This document shows positions 21,747 through 32,400 of a stretch of DNA of 64,000 nucleotides, piece by piece; the first letter of the stretch is position 1, and every line of letters starts with the position of its first letter. The stretch is from contig CAJNDS010000004.1 in the NCBI GenBank assembly GCA_905221605.1, forward strand, positions 1-64,000, read 5' to 3'. Both the position numbers and the translations under genes were made by a program. This DNA comes from Symbiodinium natans. Taxonomy: Eukaryota > Sar > Dinophyceae > Suessiales > Symbiodiniaceae. Under the pieces are notes generated by a model. The model had not been told where the DNA came from. It saw only the letters and a list, made by a program, of their open reading frames with translations, and did not search any database.

Positions 21747-21799
21747 GTCGTCAACATCATCGACGCCTCTGGCTGCACCCTTTCCAAGGCTCAGCCCGG
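21747..21799 (+). CDS. Candidate exon with telomeric donor
   Basis: Acceptor CGCGAG and donor CCCGG|GTTTAGGG. Frame VVNIIDASGCTLSKAQP. Product unknown. Confidence 0.35.
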
Positions 21800-21957
21800 G
21801 TTTAGGGTTTAGGGGTCAGGGTTCAGGGTTCAGGGTTCAGGGTTTAGGGTTTAGGGACAAAAACTTGTCCAACAACGAAGAAATATGTATATATCCATGC
21901 ATACACACGATAGAAATCAGAGAGCAAATGCATGCATAGCGATACATAGAAAATGAC

Positions 21958-22056
21958 AACCAGGATGGGCTATTCGGCCTTATAATCCCCATAATCAACC
22001 CTATCAAGGGACTTTTTAAGGGGTTATAGGGTCTAACAGCCCATCCTGGAAGAGTC
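21958..22056. mobile_element. Palindromic element, single copy seen
   Basis: Ends CCAGGATGGGCT and AGCCCATCCTGG with inner CCTTATAATCCCC and GGGGTTATAGG arms; no other copy noticed in the window. Confidence 0.55.
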
Positions 22057-22229
22057 CCTTGCCTGATGGCTGGCAGGGCGATCCGGCCACAATCAGAACC
22101 TTAAACCCTGAAACCTTCCCGGTCCAACCCCGAACTTGGCCCTAAACCCTAAACCCTGAAGGTTGGTGTTTAGGGGTTTCGGGTAGGGGTCCGGCAAACC
22201 TCTCCCTAGTTTGTGCATCCCCGCACAAA

Positions 22230-22278
22230 AAAAGCACACACACACACACACACACACAGACACAGACACAGACGCAGA
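22230..22278. repeat. (AC)n microsatellite
   Basis: CA repeat grading into CAGA. The minus-strand Val/Ser/Cys-rich frame here is an artefact of it. Confidence 0.9.
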
Positions 22279-22394
22279 CACAGACACGCTCACACCTGGC
22301 CCACCCCCCCCCCCTCCCAAATTGGGACCTTCTCTCTCTCTCTCTACAAAATCAATGATCACAAAATCAAAAGTAACATTTTTTAAATAAAAAA

Positions 22395-22460
22395 TGAAAT
22401 GAATGAATGAATGAATGAATGAATGAATGAATGAATGAATGAATGAATGAATGAATGAAT
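22395..22460. repeat. (AATG)n microsatellite
   Basis: About 16 tetranucleotide units followed by AT-rich repeats to 22510. Confidence 0.9.
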
Positions 22461-22685
22461 CAATATATATATATATTTATTTATTTATTTATACATATAT
22501 ATATATATATGTTTTCTGTGCTTGGTACTTTTTCTGGGGCCGTCATGACCTTCGACTGTTGCGTGTAGGAGTGTCCCTTGGGTTATTGCCAGCGGCCGAC
22601 GTTTGGCTCAAAGCTCTTGCCGTAGTGACCCTACACCCCCATGGACCCAACCCCCAAGGCTTAGGCCCAACGACGCATATATGTT

Positions 22686-22775
22686 TCGGGATGTTCCCCC
22701 TTAAGCTAGCAGCCCTTAGTAGGGATTATAGTACCCCCTATTATTATTTTCATAATTTGCGGGAACGTCCCAACA
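22686..22775. mobile_element. MITE family B
   Basis: CGGGATGTTCCCCCTTA...AGTAGGGATTATAGTACCCCC...GGGAACGTCCCAA; right arm degenerate. Confidence 0.7.
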
Positions 22776-22996
22776 CATATTCCACAGTTTTAGGGTTGAG
22801 GGTCTGGGGGCTTAACATGAGCCCTTTGCAAGAACGTTCTGGGGCTCAGGGTCTTTTTCTGTTTGTTGGAGCCAGCTACGTGCTGAGTAACTTTAAAAGG
22901 TCACGCTGGCCAATTGTTGAACCCTTCCCCCCCCCCCCCCCCCAAGAGTCCCTAAACCCTGAACCCTAAACCCTAAACCCTAAGTTTGTGTAGAAG

Positions 22997-23053
22997 ACCA
23001 GACACGGCTTGTCCTGCCGCGCCGCTGCCCTTCATGCCCATTGCGAGGACACT
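22997..23053 (+). CDS. Candidate exon
   Basis: Acceptor GTAGAAG and donor GACACT|GTTTAGGG. Several frames are open. Tentative. Confidence 0.3.
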
Positions 23054-23492
23054 GTTTAGGGTTTAGGGTTTAGGGTCACATGCCTCCAAAAATCTTTAGC
23101 CCTAAACTCTCAAAGCGGGCTGAGACTCGTACCCCTAAATGTTCCCCTGAATATACTCCCAGTATTGCCCACAGTTTGCTTTAGAGGAGCTTCAAAAAGG
23201 GACCTAAACCCTGAACCCTAAACCCTGAACTCCCAAACCCAAGGCTACAACCTTAGGGGTCCAAGGTAAAGTCCCTAATTTTTGGGTTTAGGGTTCAGGG
23301 TTTAGGGCTTAGGGTGCTAAACCTTAAAAACATCCCTCGCCAAATCCTGTGCACTCGCCGTCAGTTGCTCGGATACCGGAGACCGCGCTGAGTGAACCCT
23401 ACAAACCGCCCCACCAAACGAGACCCTAAACCCTAAACCCCCCAACAAAAAGGGACCCTCCAAGGCTTCCCCAGCTCCCTAGTGCCTGAAAG

Positions 23493-23731
23493 TCCGCGTG
23501 ACGGCGGGAGGACCGAGACTGGCTTTCGAGCAAATGAGGGCACCCCGACTCGAAACTGTTTGGTGGTTTAGGGTTTCCTCTTTGTCAATCAGACCTTCGA
23601 ATCACCGAGTTTCTGACGTAGAGACAGACCTTGAAACTTTGAGGAGAGAGCGACAGGAGCAAAAATTGATGTTGAGACAAGCGCGACGACAGGCCAGACA
23701 GAATGCTCAGCACGTGCCATTTCAATTCTAG
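23493..23731 (+). CDS. Possible terminal exon(s) of an upstream gene, coiled-coil end
   Basis: The frame runs to a TAG at 23729-23731. Its last 35 residues (TDLETLRRERQEQKLMLRQA then an Arg/Gln-rich stretch) form a charged helix ending PFQF. A GTGG donor after 23562 and an AG acceptor at 23620-23621 would remove a 59-nt TTTAGGG-containing intron, but the frame is open without splicing. If real, the 10-23 kb exons belong to a gene separate from the channel. Confidence 0.4.
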
Positions 23732-23941
23732 TTTCTCGAGAGATTGCGGCATCACTACTCGCGCTATTGTGAGTGGTCTGCTGTTACCGGGCTGCTGCAT
23801 CACGAGGCCTGTTGCAAAAAAGGGTTTAGGGTTTAGGGTTTAGGGTTTAGGGTCTCTTTTTTAATGAGGTTTCGGGGCTTTAGGGGGTTGAGGAGTGATG
23901 CAAAGGAGGGGTTGAGGGTTTAGGGGTGTAGCAGTCGAATT

Positions 23942-24054
23942 CTTGGTAGCCCAGTGGTACCCGTTACCCCTTTTTTGGGGGGGGGATTTATGAAGTAACC
24001 ATAACCAACCCAAATAGGCTGCCCTTATTCTAGTATGGTTACTGGACTACCAAG
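23942..24054. mobile_element. MITE family C
   Basis: CTTGGTAGCCCAGTGGTACC at the left end and GGTTACTGGACTACCAAG at the right end around a CCTTTTTTGGGG centre. Best-preserved copy of this family. Confidence 0.8.
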
Positions 24055-24515
24055 AACGTACAAGCATTTGGGATTTTGGGTTTTGACTGTCCCCTCAATC
24101 CTAAAGAACTCTTGAAACTCCGGATTTGGAGTTTGGGATTTAGGGTTTAGGGGGTTTTAGGGTTTAGGGCTGGCTTTAGGGTTTCGGGTGGTTTTAGGGT
24201 TTGTGCGGACACTTTCCGTCACGCACCTCGGCCTCAGCACGGGTTCACAAAAGGGGTTTCAGGGGTCCTCCAAACTCCAAACCCTTCAAGTTGGGTTTAG
24301 TGTTTAGGGTTTAGGGTTTTAGGGTTTAGGGGTCGGGGATAGTTACGAATTGAATAAGCCCTTCTGGTTCCTACTTGTTTTTACTATAAAACCCCAAGGC
24401 CCTATTCTAGTTACAAACGCACCTAGACGACATCCTGTGCCCAGCATGGAAACCTACAAAACGAAGAAACCTTGAACCTGAAGCCCGCAAAAACCTAAGC
24501 CCCCAAGCCTCAACA

Positions 24516-24640
24516 GCCTAAACCCCTAAACCCCTAAACCTCTAAACCCCTAAACCCTTAAACCCCTAAACCCCTGAATCCCTAAACCCCTAAACCCCTA
24601 AACCCCTAAACCCCTAAACCCCTAAACCCCGAAACCCTAA
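24516..24640 (-). repeat. Variant array CCCCTAAA (TTTAGGGG), about 15 copies
   Basis: 8-base variant with an extra C, nearly homogeneous. Confidence 0.9.
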
Positions 24641-24661
24641 ACCCCCCGAAAGCCATGAAAG

Positions 24662-24753
24662 CCCACCTCCCTCGAAGAATTCGAAGATGGACCCCCGAGG
24701 CCCCGATCGCGGGCGGCGGACAAAGATCCGCAGCTCGGAGGCGCGCACATAGG
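24662..24753 (+). CDS. Candidate exon
   Basis: Acceptor GAAAG and donor ATAGG|GTTTAGGG. The frame PTSLEEFEDGPPRPRSRAAD looks like a disordered acidic/basic linker. Product unknown. Confidence 0.35.
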
Positions 24754-24968
24754 GTTTAGGGTTAAGGGTTAAGGGTTTAGGGTTTGGGCTTCGGTTTGTT
24801 ATTTGAAACGCCCTAAGCTTTTTAGAGCTGTTCTTTTGGGCTCTAGATTGTGCAATTTATGTGGGTCGCTTCCTAAATTTGGGTCCCTTTTTGGGCACCA
24901 ATTTGTCAACTCTACACGCCGCCATTTCCCAACACAGAGGCTCGTCCCCAAGCCCTACACCTTTCTAA

Positions 24969-25072
24969 CACCCTAAGCCCTAAACCCTAAACCCTAAACC
25001 CTAAACCCTAAACCCTAAACCCTAAACCCTAAACCCTAAACCCTAAACCCTAAACCCTAAACCCTAAACCCC
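24969..25072 (-). repeat. CCCTAAA array, about 15 copies
   Basis: Nearly perfect; immediately precedes the 25092 island. Confidence 0.95.
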
Positions 25073-25091
25073 AACACCTTTCGGTGACGAG

Positions 25092-25172
25092 ATGCACGGC
25101 TTCCTCGGCAACGAGCATGCTCTCAGCATGCCGCGCCCCCTCCTCTGCGCCGGCCCGAGGCTCAGAGCCAAG
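25092..25172 (+). CDS. Candidate exon
   Basis: Acceptor GACGAG and donor GCCAAG|GTTTAGGG, 27 codons; frame MHGFLGNEHALSMPRPLLCA. Another frame is also open. Confidence 0.35.
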
Positions 25173-25577
25173 GTTTAGGGTTTAGGGTTTGGGGTTTGGG
25201 GTTTAGGGTTTAGGGTTTAGGGTTTAGGGTTCAGGGTTCAGGGTTCAGGGTTCAGGGTTTAGGGCGTCTCGCCGCGCAGCGGCAGTAAGTGCCATGCGTA
25301 AATGGCGCCCCTACACACCCAGGGGTAGGGGGGCAGGAGGGGGCCAGGGGGGCAGGGCGGGAAGGGGGGCCAAGAAGGTTTGGCCAGGCCCGCCGCGTTT
25401 TTGGCTTGGGAAGGGGTACCCCCATGGCGGACCCTGGATTTCAGGATTTTTGGGTCAGGGTCCAGAGGGCCTCCAGAGGGGTTCCCTGTGTAAATATGGG
25501 CGCCAGGCGTTTTAGAAAAGGGTGGGTACGGCCTAAGCAGGCCGGGTGGGAGTTTAGGGTTTAGGGTTTAGGGTTAG

Positions 25578-25636
25578 AGCCGTCTTGGCGGCCGTCGGTC
25601 TTCGGCTCCCGTCAGGAGCGAATTTCTTCGAGCAAG
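25578..25636 (+). CDS. Candidate exon
   Basis: The acceptor is a telomeric GGGTTAG and the donor GCAAG|GTTCAGGG is a variant telomeric unit. Short GC-rich island, frame uncertain. Confidence 0.3.
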
Positions 25637-25684
25637 GTTCAGGGTTTAGGGTTTGGGGAGTTTAGGGCTTATAGGGTTTAGGGT

Positions 25685-25805
25685 ATCCCAGGATTCCTTA
25701 ACACTCCCCACTACTCCCTAAGGCTCCCTAAGCTTCCCTATAAGGTTCCCAAAGGTTCCCTACAGTTCCCTAGGTACTTACCCCCCCGAACCCCCCCTTC
25801 CTTAA
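25685..25805. mobile_element. Repeat family F
   Basis: GATTCCTTAACACTCCCC...CTCCCTAAGCTTCCCTA...CTTCCTTAAGAA; same order of motifs as 36774-36890. Confidence 0.6.
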
Positions 25806-26103
25806 GAAACGGCTAAGGCGCTGCCAGCGCTAAATCCTCAAACGCCCTCAGAATTCCGAACCTGAGGGATGAGCAGCAACTGGCCAGCAGAAGCGACCCA
25901 ACAAATCCCATCACCCCTTGTTATACGGTTTAGGGTTTAGGATTACATCTGTACACGCCCCCTAAACCCTAAACCCTAAACCCTAAACCCGTACGCCGGA
26001 GTCGTTTTTTTGAAAAAAAAAATGGCTGAAAACCTGTAGGGTGCTCTTCGAAGAGCCCACTCCGTTAGTCCCGCTGAATCGTAAACCCCAAAAAGTTTTG
26101 AAA

Positions 26104-26205
26104 CCTTAAGCTAGGACACAGAGTAGGCCCTTATTCCCGTGATCTTGTGGTGGAGGTGGCCCTTATAAGCCCCTTGCAAACCTAGCTTGCTCTTGGGACT
26201 AGTAA
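26104..26205. mobile_element. MITE family D-like
   Basis: CTAGGACACAGAGTAGGCCCTTATTCCC at the left; GCTTGCTCTTGGGACTAG at the right. Confidence 0.5.
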
Positions 26206-26446
26206 AGCCGTAAACCCTACACTCTGAACCTTGAAAGTCCTAAACCCTAAGCCCTATGCCCTAAACCCTGGCGGGTCCACAACAGACCCGCGCAAAACTG
26301 TGGCCCCACCAGCAAACCTGACATGCAGGACTTAGGTCACAGCCTTTAGTGTTGAGAAATGACGCCTTTCTGCTCCCCAGGGCGCCTACAAGCAAGAACT
26401 TCCAGCCATTTCTGCCCAGAAGAAGGTTTTACCTTCTCGAAACGGA

Positions 26447-26725
26447 TTAGACGATGTAGACCATGGACGTCATCATGCTTGAACCGTGGATGCTCTTCCC
26501 AGAACGGAGTAGACCATGGACGTCATCATGGTTGGGCCATGGCAGTGCAGAAAACATGTGGACCATGGACGTCATCATGCTTGGGCCATGGATGCTCTCT
26601 TCTCATCAGAACAGAGTAGACCATGGACGTCATCATGCTTGGGCCATGGATGATCTCTTCCCAGAACGGATTAGACTATGAACGTCATCATGGTTGGGCC
26701 ATGGATGCTCTCTTCTAACTATGCT
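26447..26725. repeat. Minisatellite of about 50-63 bp, five units
   Basis: Each unit contains GACCATGGACGTCATCATG, then TTGGGCCATGGATG and CTCTTCCCAGAAC-like sequence. The + strand frames 26359-26681 are repeat products. No other copy seen in the window. Confidence 0.9.
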
Positions 26726-27002
26726 GAAGCAAACGTGTTTTTTAGACCCAGGGCTGGGCAGAAGCGGATGCAAACAAGACAGTGCTTAGTTTAGGACACG
26801 TCGAGAGTGCGAAGTAGTGCAAAAAAACCCACAAATACCAGTGTAGTCTACGGATGCCCAAGAAAAAGCAGGATAATTTTAGATAAAAAATTTGGGGATG
26901 GGGTGATGGGCGAAACCCCGCAAACATCGGTATTTACAGGAGATTCTGAGGGCAACAGAGCTAAACTGCCGAAAAAGCGTGGGTCTGTTATGGCCCCGCC
27001 TA

Positions 27003-27125
27003 GCCCTAAACCCTAAACCCTAAACCCTAAACCCTAAACCCTAAACCCTAAACCCTAAACCCTAAACCCTAAACCCTAAACCCTAAACCCTAAACCCTAA
27101 ACCCTAAACCCTAAACCCTAACCCT
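27003..27125 (-). repeat. CCCTAAA array, about 17 copies
   Basis: One of the longest perfect canonical arrays here. Confidence 0.95.
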
Positions 27126-27420
27126 ACACTCTGAACCTTAAAAGTTTAGACCCTAAACTCTGAGAGCCCCAAACCTGGCAAGCAAGGTCTGGCGGTCACC
27201 CTAAACCCTAAACCCTAAACCCTAAACCCTGAGAGCCCCAAGCAAGGTCTGGTGGTCACCCTGGTCTACTGGTTGCTCTTCGTGCGCTTTGGCATCCTTG
27301 GGGCTGCCCAAGCAGCTCCCTAACTGGGCCCCCTACAAGAGTTTAGGGTTTAGGGTTTAGGGTTTAGGGTTTAGGGTTTAGGGTTAGGGTTTAGGGTTTA
27401 GGGGTACTAGCTTGTACCCT

Positions 27421-27588
27421 ACTTGGTGGTTCATGGTACTTAAACACCCAATCGTAGCCGCACTTACAACCCAATTGTAGCCACATTGGGGCACGTTAGC
27501 GGCTTCTAAGTGAGATGTTTTAGGGTTTAGGGTTCAGGGTATACGTACAGTTATAACTGGGTTATTAAGTACCATGAGCCTCCAAGTA
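27421..27588. mobile_element. MITE family A with telomeric insert
   Basis: Ends ACTTGGTGGTTCATGGTACT and AGTACCATGAGCCTCCAAGT. TTTAGGG/TTCAGGG units (27519-27541) replace part of the inner arm. Confidence 0.75.
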
Positions 27589-28394
27589 AGAGCTCACCAG
27601 ACCTCTGGAATATGGCCCCTAAGGCTTGGTGTGGGGTTTAGGGTTTCGGGTTTCGGGTTTAGGGTTTAGGGTTTAGGGTTTAGGGTGTGTAGCTCAAGAC
27701 TTGTCGTGTTCTTTCGAGCTTTTGGCTCTTCATTGCTATTTTTTGGCTCGTGGCAGTATGTCTCCGGCACCATTCCAGCCCCTTTGGAAATTAGGGGCAA
27801 AAAAGACCAGTCAAAACCAACAATCTGGAAGCCCTACAACCTAAACCCCCAAAGCAAGTTCAGGGCCCTCGGCCTTAACCCCTCCTCTTGCTACTCCAAC
27901 TCTCAACTTTAAGCTTCTTGGTCTCTGTAGTTGAGTACGGTAAGTGTCAGCTAGGGGGTTTCCCTTGCTTCGGGGTTTAGGGCTGAGGGGGCTTCGGGTT
28001 CTCAATCTGCAACCCTCGGCTGCAAGGTATTCACAAGCCGTGCACCAGAATTCCTTCGTGTCCTGGGAGATCCGGGCCACGTTCAGGCTGTGGGATGTCT
28101 AGGGATGAGGATTTGCTGAGGCTTCTTCGGGTTTAGGGTTTAGTGACTTCAAGGTGAGCTGTAGGGTCTTCAGGGGTTGCTGCATTTTAGAAGGGGTTGG
28201 GATTGCTCCGGCAGTTTCAGGGAGTAGAGAGCGGTGTTCGGAGTGCCAATATAGCGCGGCTGCATTCGCCCGTGCTGACTTACTTCCAGGATTCAGAAGT
28301 ACCAGACAACATTGCCTGAAGCAGCACGCCAAAAACATCCCCTTCCCTCACATTAAACCCCGAAAGCTCCAACACCAAGCTCCTCGTCGCCATG

Positions 28395-28536
28395 CTTGGA
28401 GGTTCATGGTACTTATTAACCAATAATAACTGTACTTATAACCCACTTATAAGCCCCCTAAGTGCCCTAATATGGTTGTAAGTACAGTTATAAGTACGGT
28501 TATTATTGGTTACTAAGTACCATGAACCTTCAAGTA
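28395..28536. mobile_element. MITE family A
   Basis: CTTGGAGGTTCATGGTACTT ... AAGTACCATGAACCTTCAAG with inner AT-rich arms. Confidence 0.85.
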
Positions 28537-28694
28537 TCTCCAAGTCCTTAGTAGAGAACCCAGGTGATGACGGCCCTACATAATACCCTTTAAGGGATTA
28601 GACGGGGGCCCTACTTCCCTCATTCCCTACAGAGAACCAGCCAGAGGAACTAATTAAAACCCTAAACCCTAAACCCTAAACCCTAAACTTGCAG

Positions 28695-28809
28695 GAACCT
28701 TGACGACAACGTCAACCTGAAGAGGGGGAAAGTGGCCAAAAGCAGCGACGACGGCCCGGATGAGCTAGCGATGCAGGTGCTGGTGGCACTCGAGATGTGG
28801 GGGATTTCG
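28695..28809 (+). CDS. Channel exon: N-terminal cytosolic to pre-domain segment
   Basis: Acceptor CTTGCAG. Frame NLDDNVNLKRGKVAKSSDDG leads to MQVLVALEMWG. Two GT donors (after 28776, or at TTTCG|GTTTTTT after 28809) both leave phase 0, as the next exon needs. Confidence 0.5.
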
Positions 28810-29413
28810 GTTTTTTTTTTTTTTTTTTTTGGGGGGGGGGGGGGTTTAGGGTTTAGGGTTTAGGGTTTAGGGTTTTTGTGCTTCAGGGTTGGGATGTCCC
28901 CCTTTTTACGAACAGTCCTTAGTAGGGATTCTGAGAGGAGGTACGACACTTCCGATTCAGGACAGTTAGTATAAGCGGGGACATCCCAACTTCAGGGTCT
29001 GGCCGGGTGTCTCGGGGGGCTTTGGATATTGGGATCATCGGGCCTTAGGGCCTTCATAGGGTTTAGGGTTTAGGGTTTGGGGTTTAGGGTTTGGGGTTTA
29101 GGGTTTAGGGTTTAGGGTTTGGGTCTAGCGTGTCCTTCATAGGGTTTAGGGTTTAGGGTTTGGGGTTTAGGGTTTAGGGTTTAGGGTTTAGGATTCAAAC
29201 AAAGGGATGAGGGTTGAGGTCTTCAACCGGTTTGGTCGAATCAAATATCCGGTGGGTAGCTTCCCTCATATGTCTTCAACACACATATCATGTGACGGTA
29301 TCCACCTGGCAACCCCCCACCTGGGAATGTTGCGGCCTTGAAGATGTCGTTGCGCGAGCTGATGCGTTGCTTGGGCGAAAGGCTGCATGTAAATGACTTG
29401 GGTTTTGCTGGGC

Positions 29414-29445
<32 letters not shown>

Positions 29446-32400
29446 CTTGCACTACAGCCATGCGACAGCTGTTGGGCATTTGCTAAGTCGAGTTCAGTTG
29501 TTTGCAGCCTTGACATTGAGCTTGCTGCAGCGGTCAGGCAGGGCTTCCTTCCACTTCAAAAGCGCTAGTGGTACATGTTTTCCAGTGAGCTGCCTTGCAG
29601 CGCGTTGTAAGTGTCAGCTGAGCAGGCGGACCTGGCTGCAAAAGTTTCAGGGGTTTAGGGGTTAAGGGCTAAACATGGGTTTAGGAGTTACGTAAATGCT
29701 TTATGGTTTTACCCAAAACACTGGCCAGAAAAGCCCTGAGTCCAAAAGCCTTGAACCACTAAACACGGAGACCCTCAACCCCAATTTGCCCCTCCTATGA
29801 ATCTGCAGGCATAACCCGAAAAACGCCAGGACTTTTCGGAGGTCTACGACTGGCTGCGGGAGGGCTACGTGCCACTTTTGTGGCAGGAAGGCGCACGGGG
29901 CTGTTAGGGTTTAGGGTTTAGGGTTTAGGGTTTAATGAATGGCCCCAGTTGTGATTGCAGGGTCCTAAGGCTTAAGGTGTACTTGGAGGTTCATGGTACT
30001 TAATGACCCAATTAGACTTGTTCTTACAACCCATTTGTAGCCATAATGGTACAGTTCTCATTACAATTCAGGCGTTAGGGCTTTGATTTGCTTTGCTGCT
30101 GGGCTTCTTGTTGTTGTAAACCCTAAGCCCTAAACCCTAAACTCCTAAACCCTAAACCCCAAACCCCAAATCCCAAATCCCAAACCTCAACCACACGATG
30201 TTGACCAGGGCCCACGGGGCGGGGTCGCTTGGCCGGCCGGCTCCGACTTGTGGGCGGAGCCCCTCGGAGGGGTTTCAGTGTTTGGGGTTGTTGGTGGGGG
30301 TGGGGTTTTAGGGTTTTGGGTATTTTTGTTTTTTTAGTGTTTTGGGTTTCTTAGGTTTTTTCGTTTTAAGGTTTTAGCGTGTTTAGGGTTTGGGGTTTGG
30401 GGCTTTTAGGGTTTGGTGTTTCAGGCATTTTAGGTTTTGTAGGAGTTTTAGGGTTTTCAGGGTTTCTTTTTTTTTTTGTGGGGGGGGGGGGGGGGGGGGG
30501 GAGGTTGGGGTTTTGGGGGGGGTTTGGGGTTTTAGGGATTTAGGGGGGTTCAGGGTTTTGGGGTTTAGGGATTTAGAGTTTCTACACCCCAAGCCCCTGG
30601 TGGTTCGGGCTTGAGGCTTGGGGACCCGAGCAAGTGCATGTTACAAGCCTTCCATGGCTTTGAACTCCCCACATGACGCGGATTGGCATGGAGCCCCCAA
30701 ACCCAAATCCTGGCCAGGTGGCTATATGTTAGGGCTATAGGTTTCCCCTTATATGTACTAACAGTCCTTATTAGGGATTCTAGTACCCCCTAGTACATTC
30801 CCTAGTAAGGTCTGCTAGCATAAGGTATTCCAGCCATGCTGAGCGCGTACACAAAGCCCCTCCAGGCCCGTTCTTCAGCACACGAAGAACCCCAAGCAAA
30901 GCCTGGCAAACGATCCGCATAGAGATTATATATATGTACACACACATTAGTATGCACATTTTTGGGTTTTCTTTTTTTGTTTACCTGAAGAGTTATATTT
31001 GTTCATGTCTTTCCATATATAGACATACACGTACGAAAACTCCTGGTAAACCCAACCGCAGGGGCGAACGCCTCATGAGAAGCACCTTCAAAAAGACCCG
31101 AAACACCACAGGCGATACCAAGAGCTCTTCAGTCAAGAGGGTTAGGGTTTAGGGCTAAAACTTAAGGGTTTAGGGTTCTTTTTCAATTCAGGGCTCCCTA
31201 CCCCAAAGCCTTAAACCCTAATACCCTTCTTTTGCCCTAGACCCTAATACCTAAAACCCTAGCGCCGTAACCCCCAAGAGTGGCCCAAAACCCAATTCAA
31301 GCTTCACAGATACTCTGCTTATAGGGATCCGAAGTATGGGCCCTTATTATGTATACCCCAAGCCCTAAACCCTCAACCCTAAACAGGGTACATACGGGTG
31401 CTACAACACGGAGCCCAAATTAAGGAGCCCATGCTTGGAACCCTTGAAGGGATTCAGACTACCCCCAAACCCGAAACCCCAAAAGGTTGCACCCCTAAAG
31501 ATACGCCTAGTATGGCGCGTATACTACCTTAGGATCTTCAAGAAGGGTCCCCAAACCCTAAACCCTAAACCCTAAACCCTAAACCCTAAACCCCAAACCC
31601 TAAACCCTAAACCCTGCATTCACGACCCCAGCGGCCGAGGTTCAGCTCGCGCGACGCTGGAGCCCGGAGCGGCGGTGTGCCGCCCCTTGTCCAGACTCCG
31701 GCGGTTTAGGGTTCAGGGTTCAGGGTTCAGGGTTTAGGGTTTAGGGTTTAGGGTTTAGGGTTTAGGGTTTAGGGGTCCCCTTCTTCAAAGCCTGCTGCAA
31801 AAGAAGGGTCTAGCCCTTGATCAGAACCCGCCGGGGCTGGAGTGAACGCGCTATCTTGCAACGCCGCTTAGGGTTTAGGGTTTAGGGTTTAGGGTTTAGG
31901 GTTTAGGGTTTAGAGGCAGGTATGGAAGAGAGCTCAGCAGCAAACCCTTAACCTTACTGGCCTTGGGCGGCTAAACCCTTTCTGACGGTAGGCTGAGCAA
32001 GCGTACCACGACCGCTACAACCCTGACCCCTAAACCCGAACACTAAACCCTTAGCCCTGAAGAGGCGGTTCTCCTAGGCCGCAGTTCCAAGCCTTCTATG
32101 TGGGGTGCCCCGAAAGGGGGTGAGGGTTTAAGGGCCCTTGCCCTGTTTGTTTTGGGGGTTAGGGCCTCTTTAAAACAAAAAGCAAAAAGGGCACCCTTTT
32201 TTTCCCAGGTTACTCTCAGGCCTGGGTTTAAGGGTTTGGGGTTTAATGGTTGTAGGTTGGGATGTTCCCCCTTTTACAAACAGTCCTTAATGGGGATGAT
32301 AGTACCCCTAGGATAATCCCTATGAAGGGCTATCAGAATAAGGGGGAACATCCCAAGGTTTAGAGTTTAGGGTCCCTAAACCCTATACCCTAAACCCTAA

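Noticed and set aside
22093-22362. Minus-strand Val/Ser/Cys ORF
   Set aside because: Runs through (AC)n and C-rich repeats; no protein-like composition.
26359-26681. Repetitive + strand ORFs with MDVIM repeats
   Set aside because: Direct consequence of the minisatellite; two frames are open because the unit lacks stops.
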